Below, in pieces: positions 16,824 to 26,086 of a DNA stretch of 64,000 nucleotides. The stretch comes from JACKFB01 sp041389525 (lineage in GTDB: Bacteria > Myxococcota_A > UBA9042 > PHBI01 > JACKFB01). Made by a program: the position numbers and the translations under genes. Position 1 is the stretch's first letter. Every line of letters begins with the position of its first letter. The stretch lies in the NCBI GenBank assembly GCA_041389525.1, contig JAWKRR010000023.1:1-64000 (forward strand), in the 5' to 3' direction. The notes under the pieces are model-generated. The model did no database searches. It was not told the origin of the DNA and saw only the letters and a program-made list of their open reading frames with translations.

Positions 16824-18914
16824 CTACTCGTCGTCTTCCAGCTTGAGCTTCGACTCGAACTGCTTACGCAGGTTCATCGCGACCTCGCTCGGCACCGGGG
16901 CGTACTTCGAGAACTCCATGGAGAACTCGGCCTTGCCCTGGGTCGCGGAGCGCAGGACCGTCGAGTAGCCGAACATCTCCGACAGCGGGACCTCGGCGTC
17001 GATGCGGCAGAAGCCGCCGTCGTCGGTCGTGCCCATGATGATGCCGCGGCGCTGGTTGACCGTGCGCAGGATGTTGCCCTGGTGCTCGGCGGGCCCTTCC
17101 ACCGACACGCCCATGATGGGCTCGAGGATGACCGGCTTCGCCCGGGGGTACGCCTCGCGGAAGGCGCCACGGGCGGCCGACTGGAAGGCGTTGTCCGACG
17201 AGTCCACGGCGTGGGACTGGCCGTCGGTCACCACGCAGCGCACGTTGACGACGGGGAAACCGATGAGGCGCCCCTTGTCCATGCTCTTCTTGAAGCCCTT
17301 CTCGATGGAGCTCTTGAACTCCGTCGGGATGTTGCCGCCGGTGACCTCCCAGACGAACTCGAACTCGGCGGCCTCCGAGGGCTCGACGCGCCCGACCACG
17401 CGGCCGAACTGACCCGAACCACCGGTCTGCTTCTTGTGCAGGTAGTTGTACTCGGCGGTCTGGGTGACCGTCTCGCGGTAGGCCACCTGGGGCTGCCCGA
17501 CGACCACCTCGCACTGGTACTCACGCTTCATGCGCTCGACGTAGACGTCCAGGTGAAGCTCGCCCATGCCGCAGATGATGGTCTCGCCGCTCTCCGGGTC
17601 CATGAAGGTCCGGAAGGTCGGGTCCTCCTTCGTGAAGCGCTGGAGCGCTTTCGAGAGGTTCGTCTGGGCCTGGTTGTCCTTGGGCTTGATCGACATCTCG
17701 ATGACGGGCTCGGGCACGAACATCGCGGTCATCGTGGCTTCGATGTTGCCGTCGGTGAACGTGTCACCCGAGGCGCAGTCGACGCCGAAGAGCGCCACGA
17801 TGTCGCCGGCCGACGCCTCGGAGATGTCCTCCATCTCGTCGGAGTGCATGCGGACGATGCGGCCGACCTTGACCTTCTTCTGGGTCCGCATGTTGTGGAT
17901 GAAGTCACCCTTGCGGATCGTGCCCTGGTAGAGGCGGATGTAGGTCAGCTGGCCGTAGCGGCCGTCCTCCAGCTTGAAGGCCAGGGCGATGAGCGGCGCC
18001 GACGCCTCGACCCTGACCGGGAAGGGCTCTTCGTTGTTCGAGATGTCCAGCGCGTCGTTGCGGACCTCGGTCGGGTTCGGCAGGTAGGCCAGCACGCCGT
18101 CGAGCAGCAACTGCACGCCGCGGTTGCGGTAGGCCGAGCCCATCATGACGGGGACCAGCTTCAGGGCGAGCGCGCCGCGGCGGATGGCCTCCGTGACCAG
18201 CGCCTCGGTGACCGACTCCTCGAGCATGGCCTCCATGAGCTCATCGGAGAACATCGAGACCGCGTCGAGCATGGTCTCGCGGTACTCGTCGGCCTGCGCC
18301 TGCATCGCGGCGGGGATCGGCCCCTCGGTGATGATCTCGCCGTTGTCGCCGCTGAAGGTGAACGCCTTCATCCGGACGAGGTCGATGACGCCCTCGTGCT
18401 TGTCCTCGAGCCCGATCGGGATCTGGATCATCACCGCGTTGTGGCCGAGCTTCTCGCGGAGCTGCTGGGTCACGCGGAAGGGGTTCGCGCCCGAGCGGTC
18501 CAGCTTGTTGATGAACGCGATGCGCGGGACGTTGTAGCGGCGCATCTGGCGGTCGACGGTGAACGACTGGGACTGCACGCCCGCGACGCCGCAGAGCACG
18601 AGGATGGCGCCGTCGAGCACTCGGAGCGCGCGCTCCACCTCGACGGTGAAGTCCACGTGGCCGGGGGTGTCGATGATGTTGATGTGGAACTTCTTCCACG
18701 TGACGTGCGTCGCGGCGGACTGAATCGTGATGCCGCGCTCACGCTCCAACTCCATCGAGTCCATCTTCGCACCGACGCCGTCCTTGCCGCGGACGTCGTG
18801 AATCGCGTGGATCCGGTCGGTGTAGAAGAGGATGCGCTCGGTCAGCGTGGTTTTGCCCGAGTCGATGTGGGCGCTGATGCCGATATTGCGAATGAGATCG
18901 AGAGGCGCGGTCAT
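16824..18914 (-). CDS. fusA: Elongation factor G, mitochondrial/spdEFG1-like
   Basis: A 696-residue translational GTPase that moves tRNAs and mRNA on the ribosome. G motifs: AHIDSGKTT (P-loop, residues 15-23), RGITIQSA (switch I), DTPGHVDF and NKLDR. Domains II-V follow to an acidic end (KLKLEDDE). The P-loop Ser (HIDSGKT instead of HIDAGKT), GKDGVGAKMDSMELERERGI and INIIDTPGHVDFTVEVERAL are like human mitochondrial EF-G1 and the spdEFG1 branch of spirochaetes, planctomycetes and deltaproteobacteria. In that branch translocation and ribosome recycling are split between two EF-Gs; the partner is not in this window. Confidence 0.95.
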   Translation of the reverse strand: MTAPLDLIRNIGISAHIDSGKTTLTERILFYTDRIHAIHDVRGKDGVGAKMDSMELERERGITIQSAATHVTWKKFHINIIDTPGHVDFTVEVERALRVLDGAILVLCGVAGVQSQSFTVDRQMRRYNVPRIAFINKLDRSGANPFRVTQQLREKLGHNAVMIQIPIGLEDKHEGVIDLVRMKAFTFSGDNGEIITEGPIPAAMQAQADEYRETMLDAVSMFSDELMEAMLEESVTEALVTEAIRRGALALKLVPVMMGSAYRNRGVQLLLDGVLAYLPNPTEVRNDALDISNNEEPFPVRVEASAPLIALAFKLEDGRYGQLTYIRLYQGTIRKGDFIHNMRTQKKVKVGRIVRMHSDEMEDISEASAGDIVALFGVDCASGDTFTDGNIEATMTAMFVPEPVIEMSIKPKDNQAQTNLSKALQRFTKEDPTFRTFMDPESGETIICGMGELHLDVYVERMKREYQCEVVVGQPQVAYRETVTQTAEYNYLHKKQTGGSGQFGRVVGRVEPSEAAEFEFVWEVTGGNIPTEFKSSIEKGFKKSMDKGRLIGFPVVNVRCVVTDGQSHAVDSSDNAFQSAARGAFREAYPRAKPVILEPIMGVSVEGPAEHQGNILRTVNQRRGIIMGTTDDGGFCRIDAEVPLSEMFGYSTVLRSATQGKAEFSMEFSKYAPVPSEVAMNLRKQFESKLKLEDDE

Positions 18915-18985
18915 GTTCTACTCCACTGCGTTCGCGGTCCACCCGGCCTAGCCTCTGAGGCTGGGTCCGTCACCGCGGAGGCGCG

Positions 18986-19015
18986 CATATAGCTGGGGAG
19001 GCAGGCGGGCGTCAA
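18986..19015 (-). promoter_or_regulatory. Sigma-70 promoter of fusA
   Basis: On the minus strand, TTGACG (19015-19010), an 18-base spacer and TATATG (18991-18986), about 70 bases before the fusA start. The -35 matches five and the -10 four of six consensus positions. A GGAG ribosome site lies close to the ATG. Confidence 0.65.
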
Positions 19016-19160
19016 CGGAATCTCCCGATTCGCGGCCGCGCAAGTCGAGGAGCGAGTCGCTGGCGGTGGCGTCGAGCTTGCCAATCGAGCCCCGTTTGTC
19101 GGATGGTGCGCCCCGAATTCTCGGCGCGTGCAGCGTCGAAAACGCCTGCAGGGGTCGAAG

Positions 19161-20165
19161 TTGAAGAAGACAAAAATCGCGATCAATGGATTCGGCCGCA
19201 TCGGACGCCTCGCCCTTCGCCGCGCGCTCGCCCGGCCCGAGCTGGAGGTCGTCTGCGTGAACGATCTCGCTGACAACGTCGCGCTCACGTACCTGTACGA
19301 GCGCGACTCGGTGCACGGCCGCGCCGCCGGGCCGGTCTCGCTCGACGGCGAGACCCTGGTCGTCGGCGACAAGCGCATCCGCTTTACGTCGTTCCGCGAC
19401 CCGCGCGAGTGCCCTTGGGGCGAGCTGGGCGTGGACATCGTGCTCGAGGCGACCGGCGTATTCACCGAGCGCGACAAGGCCGCGCTGCACCTCGAGGGCG
19501 GCGCGAAGCGCGTCCTCATCAGCGCGCCGGCCAAGGGGCCCGACCTCACGGTCTGCCTCGGCGTGAACCACGAGGACTACGACCCGGCCAAGCACACCAT
19601 CGTCTCCAACGCGTCCTGCACCACCAACTGCGTCGCGCCCGTCCTGAAGGCGCTCAACGACGCGTTTGGCGTAAAGGCGGGCCTGCTGAACACGGTCCAC
19701 GCCTACACCATGGGGCAGGGGCTGCTGGACGCGCCGGTGAAGAAAGAGCTGCGACGCGGGCGTGCTGCGGCGCTGAACTTGGTGCCGACCACGACCGGCG
19801 CGGCAAAGGCCGTGGGTCTCGTGATCCCGGAGCTGCAAGGGAAGCTCGACGGCTTCGCGGTGCGCGTGCCCGTGCCCAGCGGCTCCCTGGCCGACCTGAC
19901 CCTGACGCTGAACGCCGCGCCCAGCATCGACGAGCTGCACGCGGCCCTGCGCCAGCTCGAGGCGCGCTACCCGCAGGTCCTTCACGTCTCCGACGAGGAG
20001 CTGGTCTCCAGCGACATCATCGGGGATGAGCACAGCTCGGTGGTCGACTCGCTGATGACCATGAAGTCCGGCGACCTCTACAAGGTGGTCGCCTGGTACG
20101 ACAACGAGGCTGGCTACGCCACGCGGCTGGTCGACATCGCGCAGTACATGGGCGCGCGCGAGTAG
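19161..20165 (+). CDS. gap: Glyceraldehyde-3-phosphate dehydrogenase, type I
   Basis: A 334-residue glycolytic enzyme. NAD site INGFGRIGRLALRR with Asp35 in VNDL favouring NAD; catalytic Cys153 in SNASCTTNC; SLMTMKSGDLYKVVAWYDNE at the C-terminal part of the active site. I chose TTG 19161 because AGGGG lies 6 bases upstream and it gives the usual N-terminus; GTG 19128 would add 11 residues. It is divergent from fusA and stands alone. The sequence is intact, unlike the dehydrogenase gene next to it. Confidence 0.93.
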   Translation: MKKTKIAINGFGRIGRLALRRALARPELEVVCVNDLADNVALTYLYERDSVHGRAAGPVSLDGETLVVGDKRIRFTSFRDPRECPWGELGVDIVLEATGVFTERDKAALHLEGGAKRVLISAPAKGPDLTVCLGVNHEDYDPAKHTIVSNASCTTNCVAPVLKALNDAFGVKAGLLNTVHAYTMGQGLLDAPVKKELRRGRAAALNLVPTTTGAAKAVGLVIPELQGKLDGFAVRVPVPSGSLADLTLTLNAAPSIDELHAALRQLEARYPQVLHVSDEELVSSDIIGDEHSSVVDSLMTMKSGDLYKVVAWYDNEAGYATRLVDIAQYMGARE

Positions 20166-20179
20166 TCCGCGTCTCGGTT

Positions 20180-21311
20180 TTAGAGGCCCAGGGCGCGAGC
20201 GATGATCTCCTTCATGATCTCGCTCGTGCCGCCGCCGATGGGCAGCAACCTCGCGTCGCGGCTGAGGCGCTCGACCAGAGTCTCTCGCATGTAGCCCATG
20301 CCGCCGTGTAGCTGCACCGCGTCGTAGGTGACCGAGACCGCCGTGTCCGCGGCGACGTTCTTGGCCATCGAGACCTCGGTGTCACGTTCTCGCCGGCCTC
20401 CATGCGGGCGGCGACTTGAGACCAGGGTCTCAGCGGCCAGCACGCGGGTCGCCATGTCGGCGAGGGTGTGGCGCGTGACCTGAGCCCGCGATGGGGCGGC
20501 CAGGCCTCGCGCTCCTTCGTGTAGCGTCGCGCCTCCTCGAAGGCCATGCGCGGGTCACCGCCCCGTAGGCGGCCAGGGCGAGGCGCTCGGTCTGGAAGTT
20601 CCGCATCAGGGTGATGAAGGCGGAGCCCTCGGGCCCGACTCGGTTCTCCACCGGCACCCGCACCGAGTCGAAGGCCAGCTCGGCCGTGTCGCTGGCCCAC
20701 CAGCCTGTCCTTCAGCGCGCGGGAGACCGCCACGCCCGGGCGATCGCGCTCGATGACGATGAAGCTCAGGCCGCCGTGGGGGTCGGGGCGGTGCGCACCA
20801 GGGTGGTCAGGAAGTCGGCGCGCACGCCCGAGGTGATGAACATCTTCGCGCCGGTGACCACGTAGTCGTCGCCATGCGCACCGCGCGTGTCGAGACCCCC
20901 GCGACATCGCTGCCCGTGCCGGGCCGGTGATGGCGAGGGCCGGATCTTCTCGCCGGCCATCACCGGGCGGACGAAGCGGTCGATCTGCGCGGCGTCGCCC
21001 GCCTGGACCAGCGCGGGCATCGCGATTCCGGCGCTGCCGAGGCCGACGGCGACGCCGGTGGAGCGCCCGGCCATCAAGCCCTCGATGGCCATGACACAGG
21101 CCATGGGACCGCCTCCCGAGCCGCCGACCGCCTCGGGAAATCCGACGCCGAGGATGCCCGCGGCCGCTGCGCGCGGGTAGAGGTCTCGGGGGAACTCGCC
21201 GGCCTCCTCCCAGGCGTCGGCGTGTGGCGCGATGGCGTCGAGGGCGAAGCGCTTGGCCGTGTCGCGGATTTGGCGGTGCGTGGCGTCGATGAGGTTGTCG
21301 TGAAAGCCCAT
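20180..21311 (-). pseudogene. Acyl-CoA dehydrogenase broken by about ten frame changes
   Basis: Homology to an acyl-CoA dehydrogenase runs across the whole span but hops between all three minus-strand frames. Segments in order: MGFHDNLIDATHRQIRDTAK to VMAGEKI; ALAITG; PGTGSDVAGVSTRA; GDDYVVTGAKMFITSGVRAD; GGLSFIVIERDRPGVAVSRA; WWASDTAELAFDSVRVPVEN to LALAAYGAV; MAFEEARRYTKEREA; GRPIAG; MATRVLAAET; QVAARMEAGEN; TEVSMAKNVAADTAVSVTYD to LHGGMGYMRE and PIGGGTSEIMKEIIARALGL. Breaks fall near 20950, 20925, 20885, 20787, 20705, 20565, 20500, 20480, 20425 and 20385. The domains are complete and little diverged, so either very recent decay or local sequence errors are possible. An alternative start is ATG 21326. 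Confidence 0.85.
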
Positions 21312-21423
21312 GGAACCAGCTTCCATGAGGCGTCTGCCACCGTCAACGCGAGCACCTGACACGAGCGGGCGGGCGCGGCACACTGAGCCGGTCGCCCCGG
21401 CCAGCGTGCGCGACGGAGGGGCG

Positions 21424-24123
21424 ATGCGGCGAGGGGGCGAGCGGGTGAGGGGAGGCGAGATGGGATGGGCCCTCGGGTGGGCGCTGTGCGGGCTCGTCCT
21501 GACGGCCTGCTCCGTGCCGCTGGTGGGGCCGGTGTCGGAGGTCGAGGCCGCCGCGGAGGTCGACGCGGCCGCGGTGGACGGGGCTTTGGCCGCCGACAGC
21601 CTGGACTCGGCCGCCGACAGCCTGGACTCATCCGACGACGCGGCGCCCGAGACCGATGACGCGCCGTCGGGCGAGGTGGACGCTGACACCGCGCCGGACT
21701 CCGGGTCGGACGCTCAGCCCCTAGCTGACTCGCAGACCGACGCCGACGCGGACGCCGCGACCGACGCCGACGCGGACGCGGCGACCGACGCCGACGCGGA
21801 CGCGGCGCCCGACGCCGACGCCAGCGCTGACACCGACGCGCCCGCGGCTCCCGATGGGGAGGACGCCTCAGACGCGGCGGACGGCGCGGACGCTGACGCC
21901 GCCCCCGACACCGGCACCGATTCGACACCGGACCTCGGACCCGACGCCGACGCCGACGCCGACACCGACGCCGACGCCGACACCGGCACCGACCCTGACA
22001 CCGACGCCGACGCCGACACCGACACCGACGCCGGCCCGCCCCCCTGCGCGCCCGAGGGCAGCCTCTGCTCCGACGGTGACCCCTGCACCGCCGTCGGCCG
22101 ATGCGTCGAGGCCGTGTGCGTTCAAGTCCTCGCCGTCGCGTGCTCCGACCCGCCCCCCTGCGCCGCCGCCCCGCTCGCCTGCGATTCGACCACCGGCCTC
22201 TGCGCCGCCCCCTCGCTCCCCGACGGCAGCCCGTGCGCCCCCGCCGGCGCCTGCGCGCCCACCGGCCTCTGCGTCGCCGGCGAGTGCATCGACGCCGCCG
22301 GCCCCCCCGCGGCCGCCGCGGGCTTCGCCTTCACCGACATCACCGAAGACGCCCAGATCGCCTGGAACGCCTACTCCCCCAGCACCTTAGAGGCCGGCGG
22401 AGCCTTCGTGGACTTCGACGGCGACTGGCTCCCCGACCTCCTGCTGACCGCGTTCGGCGTCTCCGCCGAGAGCCCACACGTCGCGGCCCTCCGAAACGCC
22501 GGCGACGGCACCTTCGAAGACCGCACCGTCGACCTCGGCCTCGCCGCCACCGCGCTGCCGCTCACCGGCGTCGCCAGCGCGGACATCGACAACGACGGCG
22601 ACGCCGATCTCGTCTTCACCAGCCGCAACGGCAGCCGACTCTACCGAAACGACGGCGCCGCCGGGTTCACCGACATCTCCGTGAGCTCCGGCGTCGCCGA
22701 TTTCGCCTGGAGCAGCGCGGCCGCGTTCGGGGACTTCGACGGCGACGGGCTGGTCGACCTCTACCTCGGCAACTACATCCTGGTCGCCAACTACCCGTCC
22801 CACACGGGCTGGGCCAACCGGCTGCTGCGGAACCTGGGCGGTGGCGTCTTCGAAGATGTCACGGCGGCCACCGGCACGGCAGGCAAGGGCGCGACCTTCG
22901 CCGTGGCCTTCACGGACTACGACGACGACGGCGACGCCGACCTCTTCGTCTGCAACGACCACGGCGCCTTCGTCGAGCCAGACAAGCTCTACCGAAACGA
23001 CGGCCCCTCGGCGACCGGGACCGTGTTCACCGAGGTGAGCGCCAGCGAGGGGGCCGACCAAGCCATCTACTGCATGAGCATCGCCGCGGGCGACGTCGAC
23101 GGCGACCTCCGGCTGGACTACTACCTCTCCAATCTCGGCCCCAACGCGATGCTCATGGGCACGCCGAGCGGCTTCGTGGACATGGCGGGGCCCCTCGGGG
23201 TCCTCTTGGGTCAGCAGCCCTGTCCCCCCCACCTCCTGCTGACCGGCTGGGGCAGCGCGCTGCACGACTTCGACGGCGACGGCCGCCTCGACCTCTACGT
23301 CTCCCAAGGGTTCGTGCCGGCGGACGAGACGATCGCGAACGCTGAGGTCCAGGCCGCGGCGCTCTTTGCGCGCGCGGCTGGGTCGGCGCTGTTCACCGAC
23401 GTCGGGCCGGCGGTCGGCCTGCACGCGACCGAGGGTTACGGTCGCGGCGCCGCGTTCGCCGACTTCGACCGCGACGGCGACCTCGACATCTTGCAGATGC
23501 GCGCGAACGGCAGCGCGCGCCTGTTCCGGAACGACGGCGGCGCAGGCCACGGCTGGTTGGGGCTGCACCTCGTGGGGCGGGAGAGCCACCGTGACGCCAT
23601 CGGCGCCCGCGTCATCGTGCGCGCCGGCGGGGTCGACCGCCTGCGTGAGGCCCACGCTCAGGGCAGCTTCGCGTCCAGCTCACCCGCGGAGGTCCACGTC
23701 GGGCTCGGCCCCCACCACCTCGTGGAGCGGGCCTCCATTCGCTGGCCCTCCGGCGTGCTGCAGGAGCTCCACGCGCCGCTGGCCGACGCCTGGCACGAGC
23801 TTGTCGAGCCGCGCTTCTTGATCGACGCGATCTCGGTCGGGCCTGCCTCCCCCGACCCGGGCGTCCGCGTCATCGTGACGATCACCCAGCGCGCGCACGG
23901 CCTCACCGCTCCGACTGCCAGCGCGACGCTCAGCGCGCGTTCGGCCACCGGAGACCTCCCGCTTGCGACGCCGATCTCGGCGGCGCCGCTCCCGGGCAGC
24001 GGCCAGCAACTGACCCTGGGGCTCGCGACGGTCAACCCCGGCGATTCGCTCGACATCATCGTGCGAATCGAGGACGCCGAAGGTGGCTACGACGAGCGGG
24101 TCGTGAGCCCAAGCGCGCTGTGA
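21424..24123 (+). CDS. Surface lipoprotein with FG-GAP repeats and ASPIC/UnbV domain
   Basis: About 899 residues, CRTAC1-like. A lipoprotein signal has the lipid Cys at residue 29 (GLVLTAC). An Ala/Asp-rich spacer (about 40-205, with TDADADAA repeats) is followed by a Cys-rich segment (CAPEGSLCSDGDPCTAVGRC). A beta-propeller-type region has at least seven calcium-binding FG-GAP/VCBS loops (VDFDGDWLPDLLL, ADIDNDGDADLVF, GDFDGDGLVDLYL, TDYDDDGDADLFV and others). An ASPIC/UnbV domain (GHGWLGLHLVG, IRWPSGVLQELH) and a C-terminal beta domain end it. ATG 21424 has GGAGGGG upstream; ATG 21460 also has a ribosome site but would lose the basic signal start. Probably an outer-surface adhesion or binding protein. 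Confidence 0.82.
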   Translation: MRRGGERVRGGEMGWALGWALCGLVLTACSVPLVGPVSEVEAAAEVDAAAVDGALAADSLDSAADSLDSSDDAAPETDDAPSGEVDADTAPDSGSDAQPLADSQTDADADAATDADADAATDADADAAPDADASADTDAPAAPDGEDASDAADGADADAAPDTGTDSTPDLGPDADADADTDADADTGTDPDTDADADTDTDAGPPPCAPEGSLCSDGDPCTAVGRCVEAVCVQVLAVACSDPPPCAAAPLACDSTTGLCAAPSLPDGSPCAPAGACAPTGLCVAGECIDAAGPPAAAAGFAFTDITEDAQIAWNAYSPSTLEAGGAFVDFDGDWLPDLLLTAFGVSAESPHVAALRNAGDGTFEDRTVDLGLAATALPLTGVASADIDNDGDADLVFTSRNGSRLYRNDGAAGFTDISVSSGVADFAWSSAAAFGDFDGDGLVDLYLGNYILVANYPSHTGWANRLLRNLGGGVFEDVTAATGTAGKGATFAVAFTDYDDDGDADLFVCNDHGAFVEPDKLYRNDGPSATGTVFTEVSASEGADQAIYCMSIAAGDVDGDLRLDYYLSNLGPNAMLMGTPSGFVDMAGPLGVLLGQQPCPPHLLLTGWGSALHDFDGDGRLDLYVSQGFVPADETIANAEVQAAALFARAAGSALFTDVGPAVGLHATEGYGRGAAFADFDRDGDLDILQMRANGSARLFRNDGGAGHGWLGLHLVGRESHRDAIGARVIVRAGGVDRLREAHAQGSFASSSPAEVHVGLGPHHLVERASIRWPSGVLQELHAPLADAWHELVEPRFLIDAISVGPASPDPGVRVIVTITQRAHGLTAPTASATLSARSATGDLPLATPISAAPLPGSGQQLTLGLATVNPGDSLDIIVRIEDAEGGYDERVVSPSAL
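21736..21807 (+). repeat. Three 24-base in-frame tandem repeats
   Basis: Three near-identical 24-base units encode TDADADAA each, within the Asp/Ala spacer of the FG-GAP lipoprotein. A looser run of the same hexamer type (GACGCC-like) continues at about 21938-22034. Such repeats easily change copy number. A similar Asp/Ala run occurs in the adjacent convergent gene at about 24590-24710. Confidence 0.75.
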
Positions 24124-25980
24124 TCAGTCGGCGCTGAGCAGGATGTCGACGCACGACTTGGCTTGGCGCTGGTCCGACAGCGTGACGTTCATGCAGAGGG
24201 TCGCGTCGGAGCCGATGGGGGGCGAGTCGCTCGCGAGTCCGCTGAACGCCACGCGAACGTAGTAGGCCAGGACGTAGGAGCTCGCGACCAGCGTGGCTGG
24301 CCAGTTCGTCTGCGGTGCGTTGCCGACCTGCGCGCCGTCGACCGAGATCGTGCCCGAGACCACCACGTTCACCGGCGAACCGAGCCCGGAGACCTCGAAG
24401 ATGCCGCCGACCTCGAGGTGGGTGCCCCCCTGAGGCCCGAAGTAGACCTTCATGGAGTCTCCGCTGAGCAGCGGGACGGACACTCCGAAATCATCGAAGC
24501 GCGCCACCGCCAGCGGGAAGTCGCCGCTGCTCACTTGGCCTGTGCCCCCGTTGGCGTCGGGAGCGGCGTCGCTGACGACCTCCGCGTCGATGTCGGGCCC
24601 GATCTCGGCGTCCGCGTCTGCGTCTGCGTCTGGGGCCGCGTCTGCGTCGGGGACCGCGTCCGCGTCTGGGGCGGCGTCCGCGTCGGCGTCCGTCGCTGAA
24701 ACGCTGTCCGCGTCGGTCTCAGGCATCGCATCCGAGTCGGGGCCGACCTCCCCGTCATCCGAGGCATCCGGCGCGTCGACCTCGGCGTCGTCGGCCACCT
24801 CGGCGTCGCCCTGGCTGTCCGAGGCCGCGTCGCTGTCGATCTCGGCGCCCGTGTCCCCCGCCGCGTCAGCGACCGGCTCGACTCCGGCGTCCGGTGTCGG
24901 CTCCGCCACGGTCCCGCCCCCGGTCCCGCCGCAGGTCGCCGCCGTCCCAAAACAGAGCAACGCGCCGCTCGCCGCCGCGGTCGGCTGAAACGAGAGCCCG
25001 CCGGCCAGCCAGACATCGCCAGCCGGCCCGATCCACACGCCGTGCCAGTCGCGCCCTGCCGGCGTCGGGCCCATCGTCGAGTAGACGCCCGCCCGCCGTG
25101 CCAAGACCACGTCGTTGAGCCCGGCGACGACCGCCAGCCCACCGGCCGCGACGTGCACGCCCTGGATGATGCCGACCTGGCCGACATCCACGGAGGACCA
25201 GACGCCGCCTGTGTGCTCGAAGGCCAAACCGTCGGACGCTCCGCCCACCGCCATCACGAGGTCGCCGTCGCCGTGCACCGTCACAAGGCGCGCCGCGTCG
25301 GGCAGCAGCTCCAAGCTCCACCCGCTCTCGCCGCCGTGGAGGACCGTCCCGCCCTCGCCGACGATCCAGACGTCGTCGGGGCCGCTGCCCCACACCTTGA
25401 AGAAGGCTGCGGTCGGCGACAGCGCGGCCGGCATGCCCGCGACCGGGGTGACGACGCTGCCCTTCACCCGGAACGCCACACCGGGCCCGTTTCGCGCGTC
25501 GGTCGCCCCGCCCACGACATAGAAGTCGTCGACGCTCGGCCCCCACACCCCGTACAGCGGGACGTCCATCGCGATCGACAGCGCCTCGAAGTCCTCTTCG
25601 GCAGCGCGTTTGCGGAGGATGAGCCCCCCGTCGCCGACCATCACCACGCCGCCGTCGTCCATGCAGGCGACCCACCACAGGTGCCCGCTGGTTCCCGTCA
25701 CGAGCGGGCTCCACACGCCGCCCTCGCGATGAAACACCAGGGGCCCCGCGCCCGCGTCGGCGCCCACCGCCCAGCGCTCGTCACCCGCCCCGCACACCGA
25801 GAGGAGCGTCCCCGGGAGGCCGTCGTGGACCACAATCCAGGCGGGCTCGGCGCTCGCGGTGTCGACCGCGACGTCAGGCTGCGACGCGCCATCGGACCGC
25901 GGTGGCAGCTCGGCCACGGTGCAGCCAGCGAACGCTAGCAGGGCGACAGCGGCGGCGATCACGCGTTGGGGCAGGACCAT
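24124..25980 (-). CDS. Surface lipoprotein with propeller-like repeats and Asp/Ala linker
   Basis: About 618 residues. MVLPQRVIAAAVALLAFAGC is a lipoprotein signal with the lipid Cys at 20; the open frame upstream of 25980 is not coding. The first half has repeated blades of the form LWWVACMDDGGVVMVGDGG, YGVWGPSVDDFYVVGG, VWGSGPDDVWIVGEGGTVLH and HGVWIGPAGDVWLAGG, typical of the WxGxxxDVWxVGxxG propeller proteins of myxobacteria. A long Asp/Ala linker (about 395-480) leads to a beta-rich C-terminal domain ending with two Cys. Its stop codon touches the stop of the convergent gene. Function unknown; it is probably displayed at the surface. Confidence 0.78.
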   Translation of the reverse strand: MVLPQRVIAAAVALLAFAGCTVAELPPRSDGASQPDVAVDTASAEPAWIVVHDGLPGTLLSVCGAGDERWAVGADAGAGPLVFHREGGVWSPLVTGTSGHLWWVACMDDGGVVMVGDGGLILRKRAAEEDFEALSIAMDVPLYGVWGPSVDDFYVVGGATDARNGPGVAFRVKGSVVTPVAGMPAALSPTAAFFKVWGSGPDDVWIVGEGGTVLHGGESGWSLELLPDAARLVTVHGDGDLVMAVGGASDGLAFEHTGGVWSSVDVGQVGIIQGVHVAAGGLAVVAGLNDVVLARRAGVYSTMGPTPAGRDWHGVWIGPAGDVWLAGGLSFQPTAAASGALLCFGTAATCGGTGGGTVAEPTPDAGVEPVADAAGDTGAEIDSDAASDSQGDAEVADDAEVDAPDASDDGEVGPDSDAMPETDADSVSATDADADAAPDADAVPDADAAPDADADADAEIGPDIDAEVVSDAAPDANGGTGQVSSGDFPLAVARFDDFGVSVPLLSGDSMKVYFGPQGGTHLEVGGIFEVSGLGSPVNVVVSGTISVDGAQVGNAPQTNWPATLVASSYVLAYYVRVAFSGLASDSPPIGSDATLCMNVTLSDQRQAKSCVDILLSAD

Positions 25981-26086
25981 GAATTGCTTTCCCTCTGGGC
26001 CTCGGGTGGCGTCATGGTAGTGTCCGCGGCCTTTTGGCGAAAGAAGACGCGCACGCGGCGCTCTCGAAGACGTTGTAGACCGGGCG

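Noticed and set aside
16809..18992. A 727-codon open frame on the plus strand across fusA
   Set aside because: It is opposite the fully conserved EF-G gene and its translation is a His/Asp/Val/Leu-rich shadow; high GC makes such long antisense frames common here.
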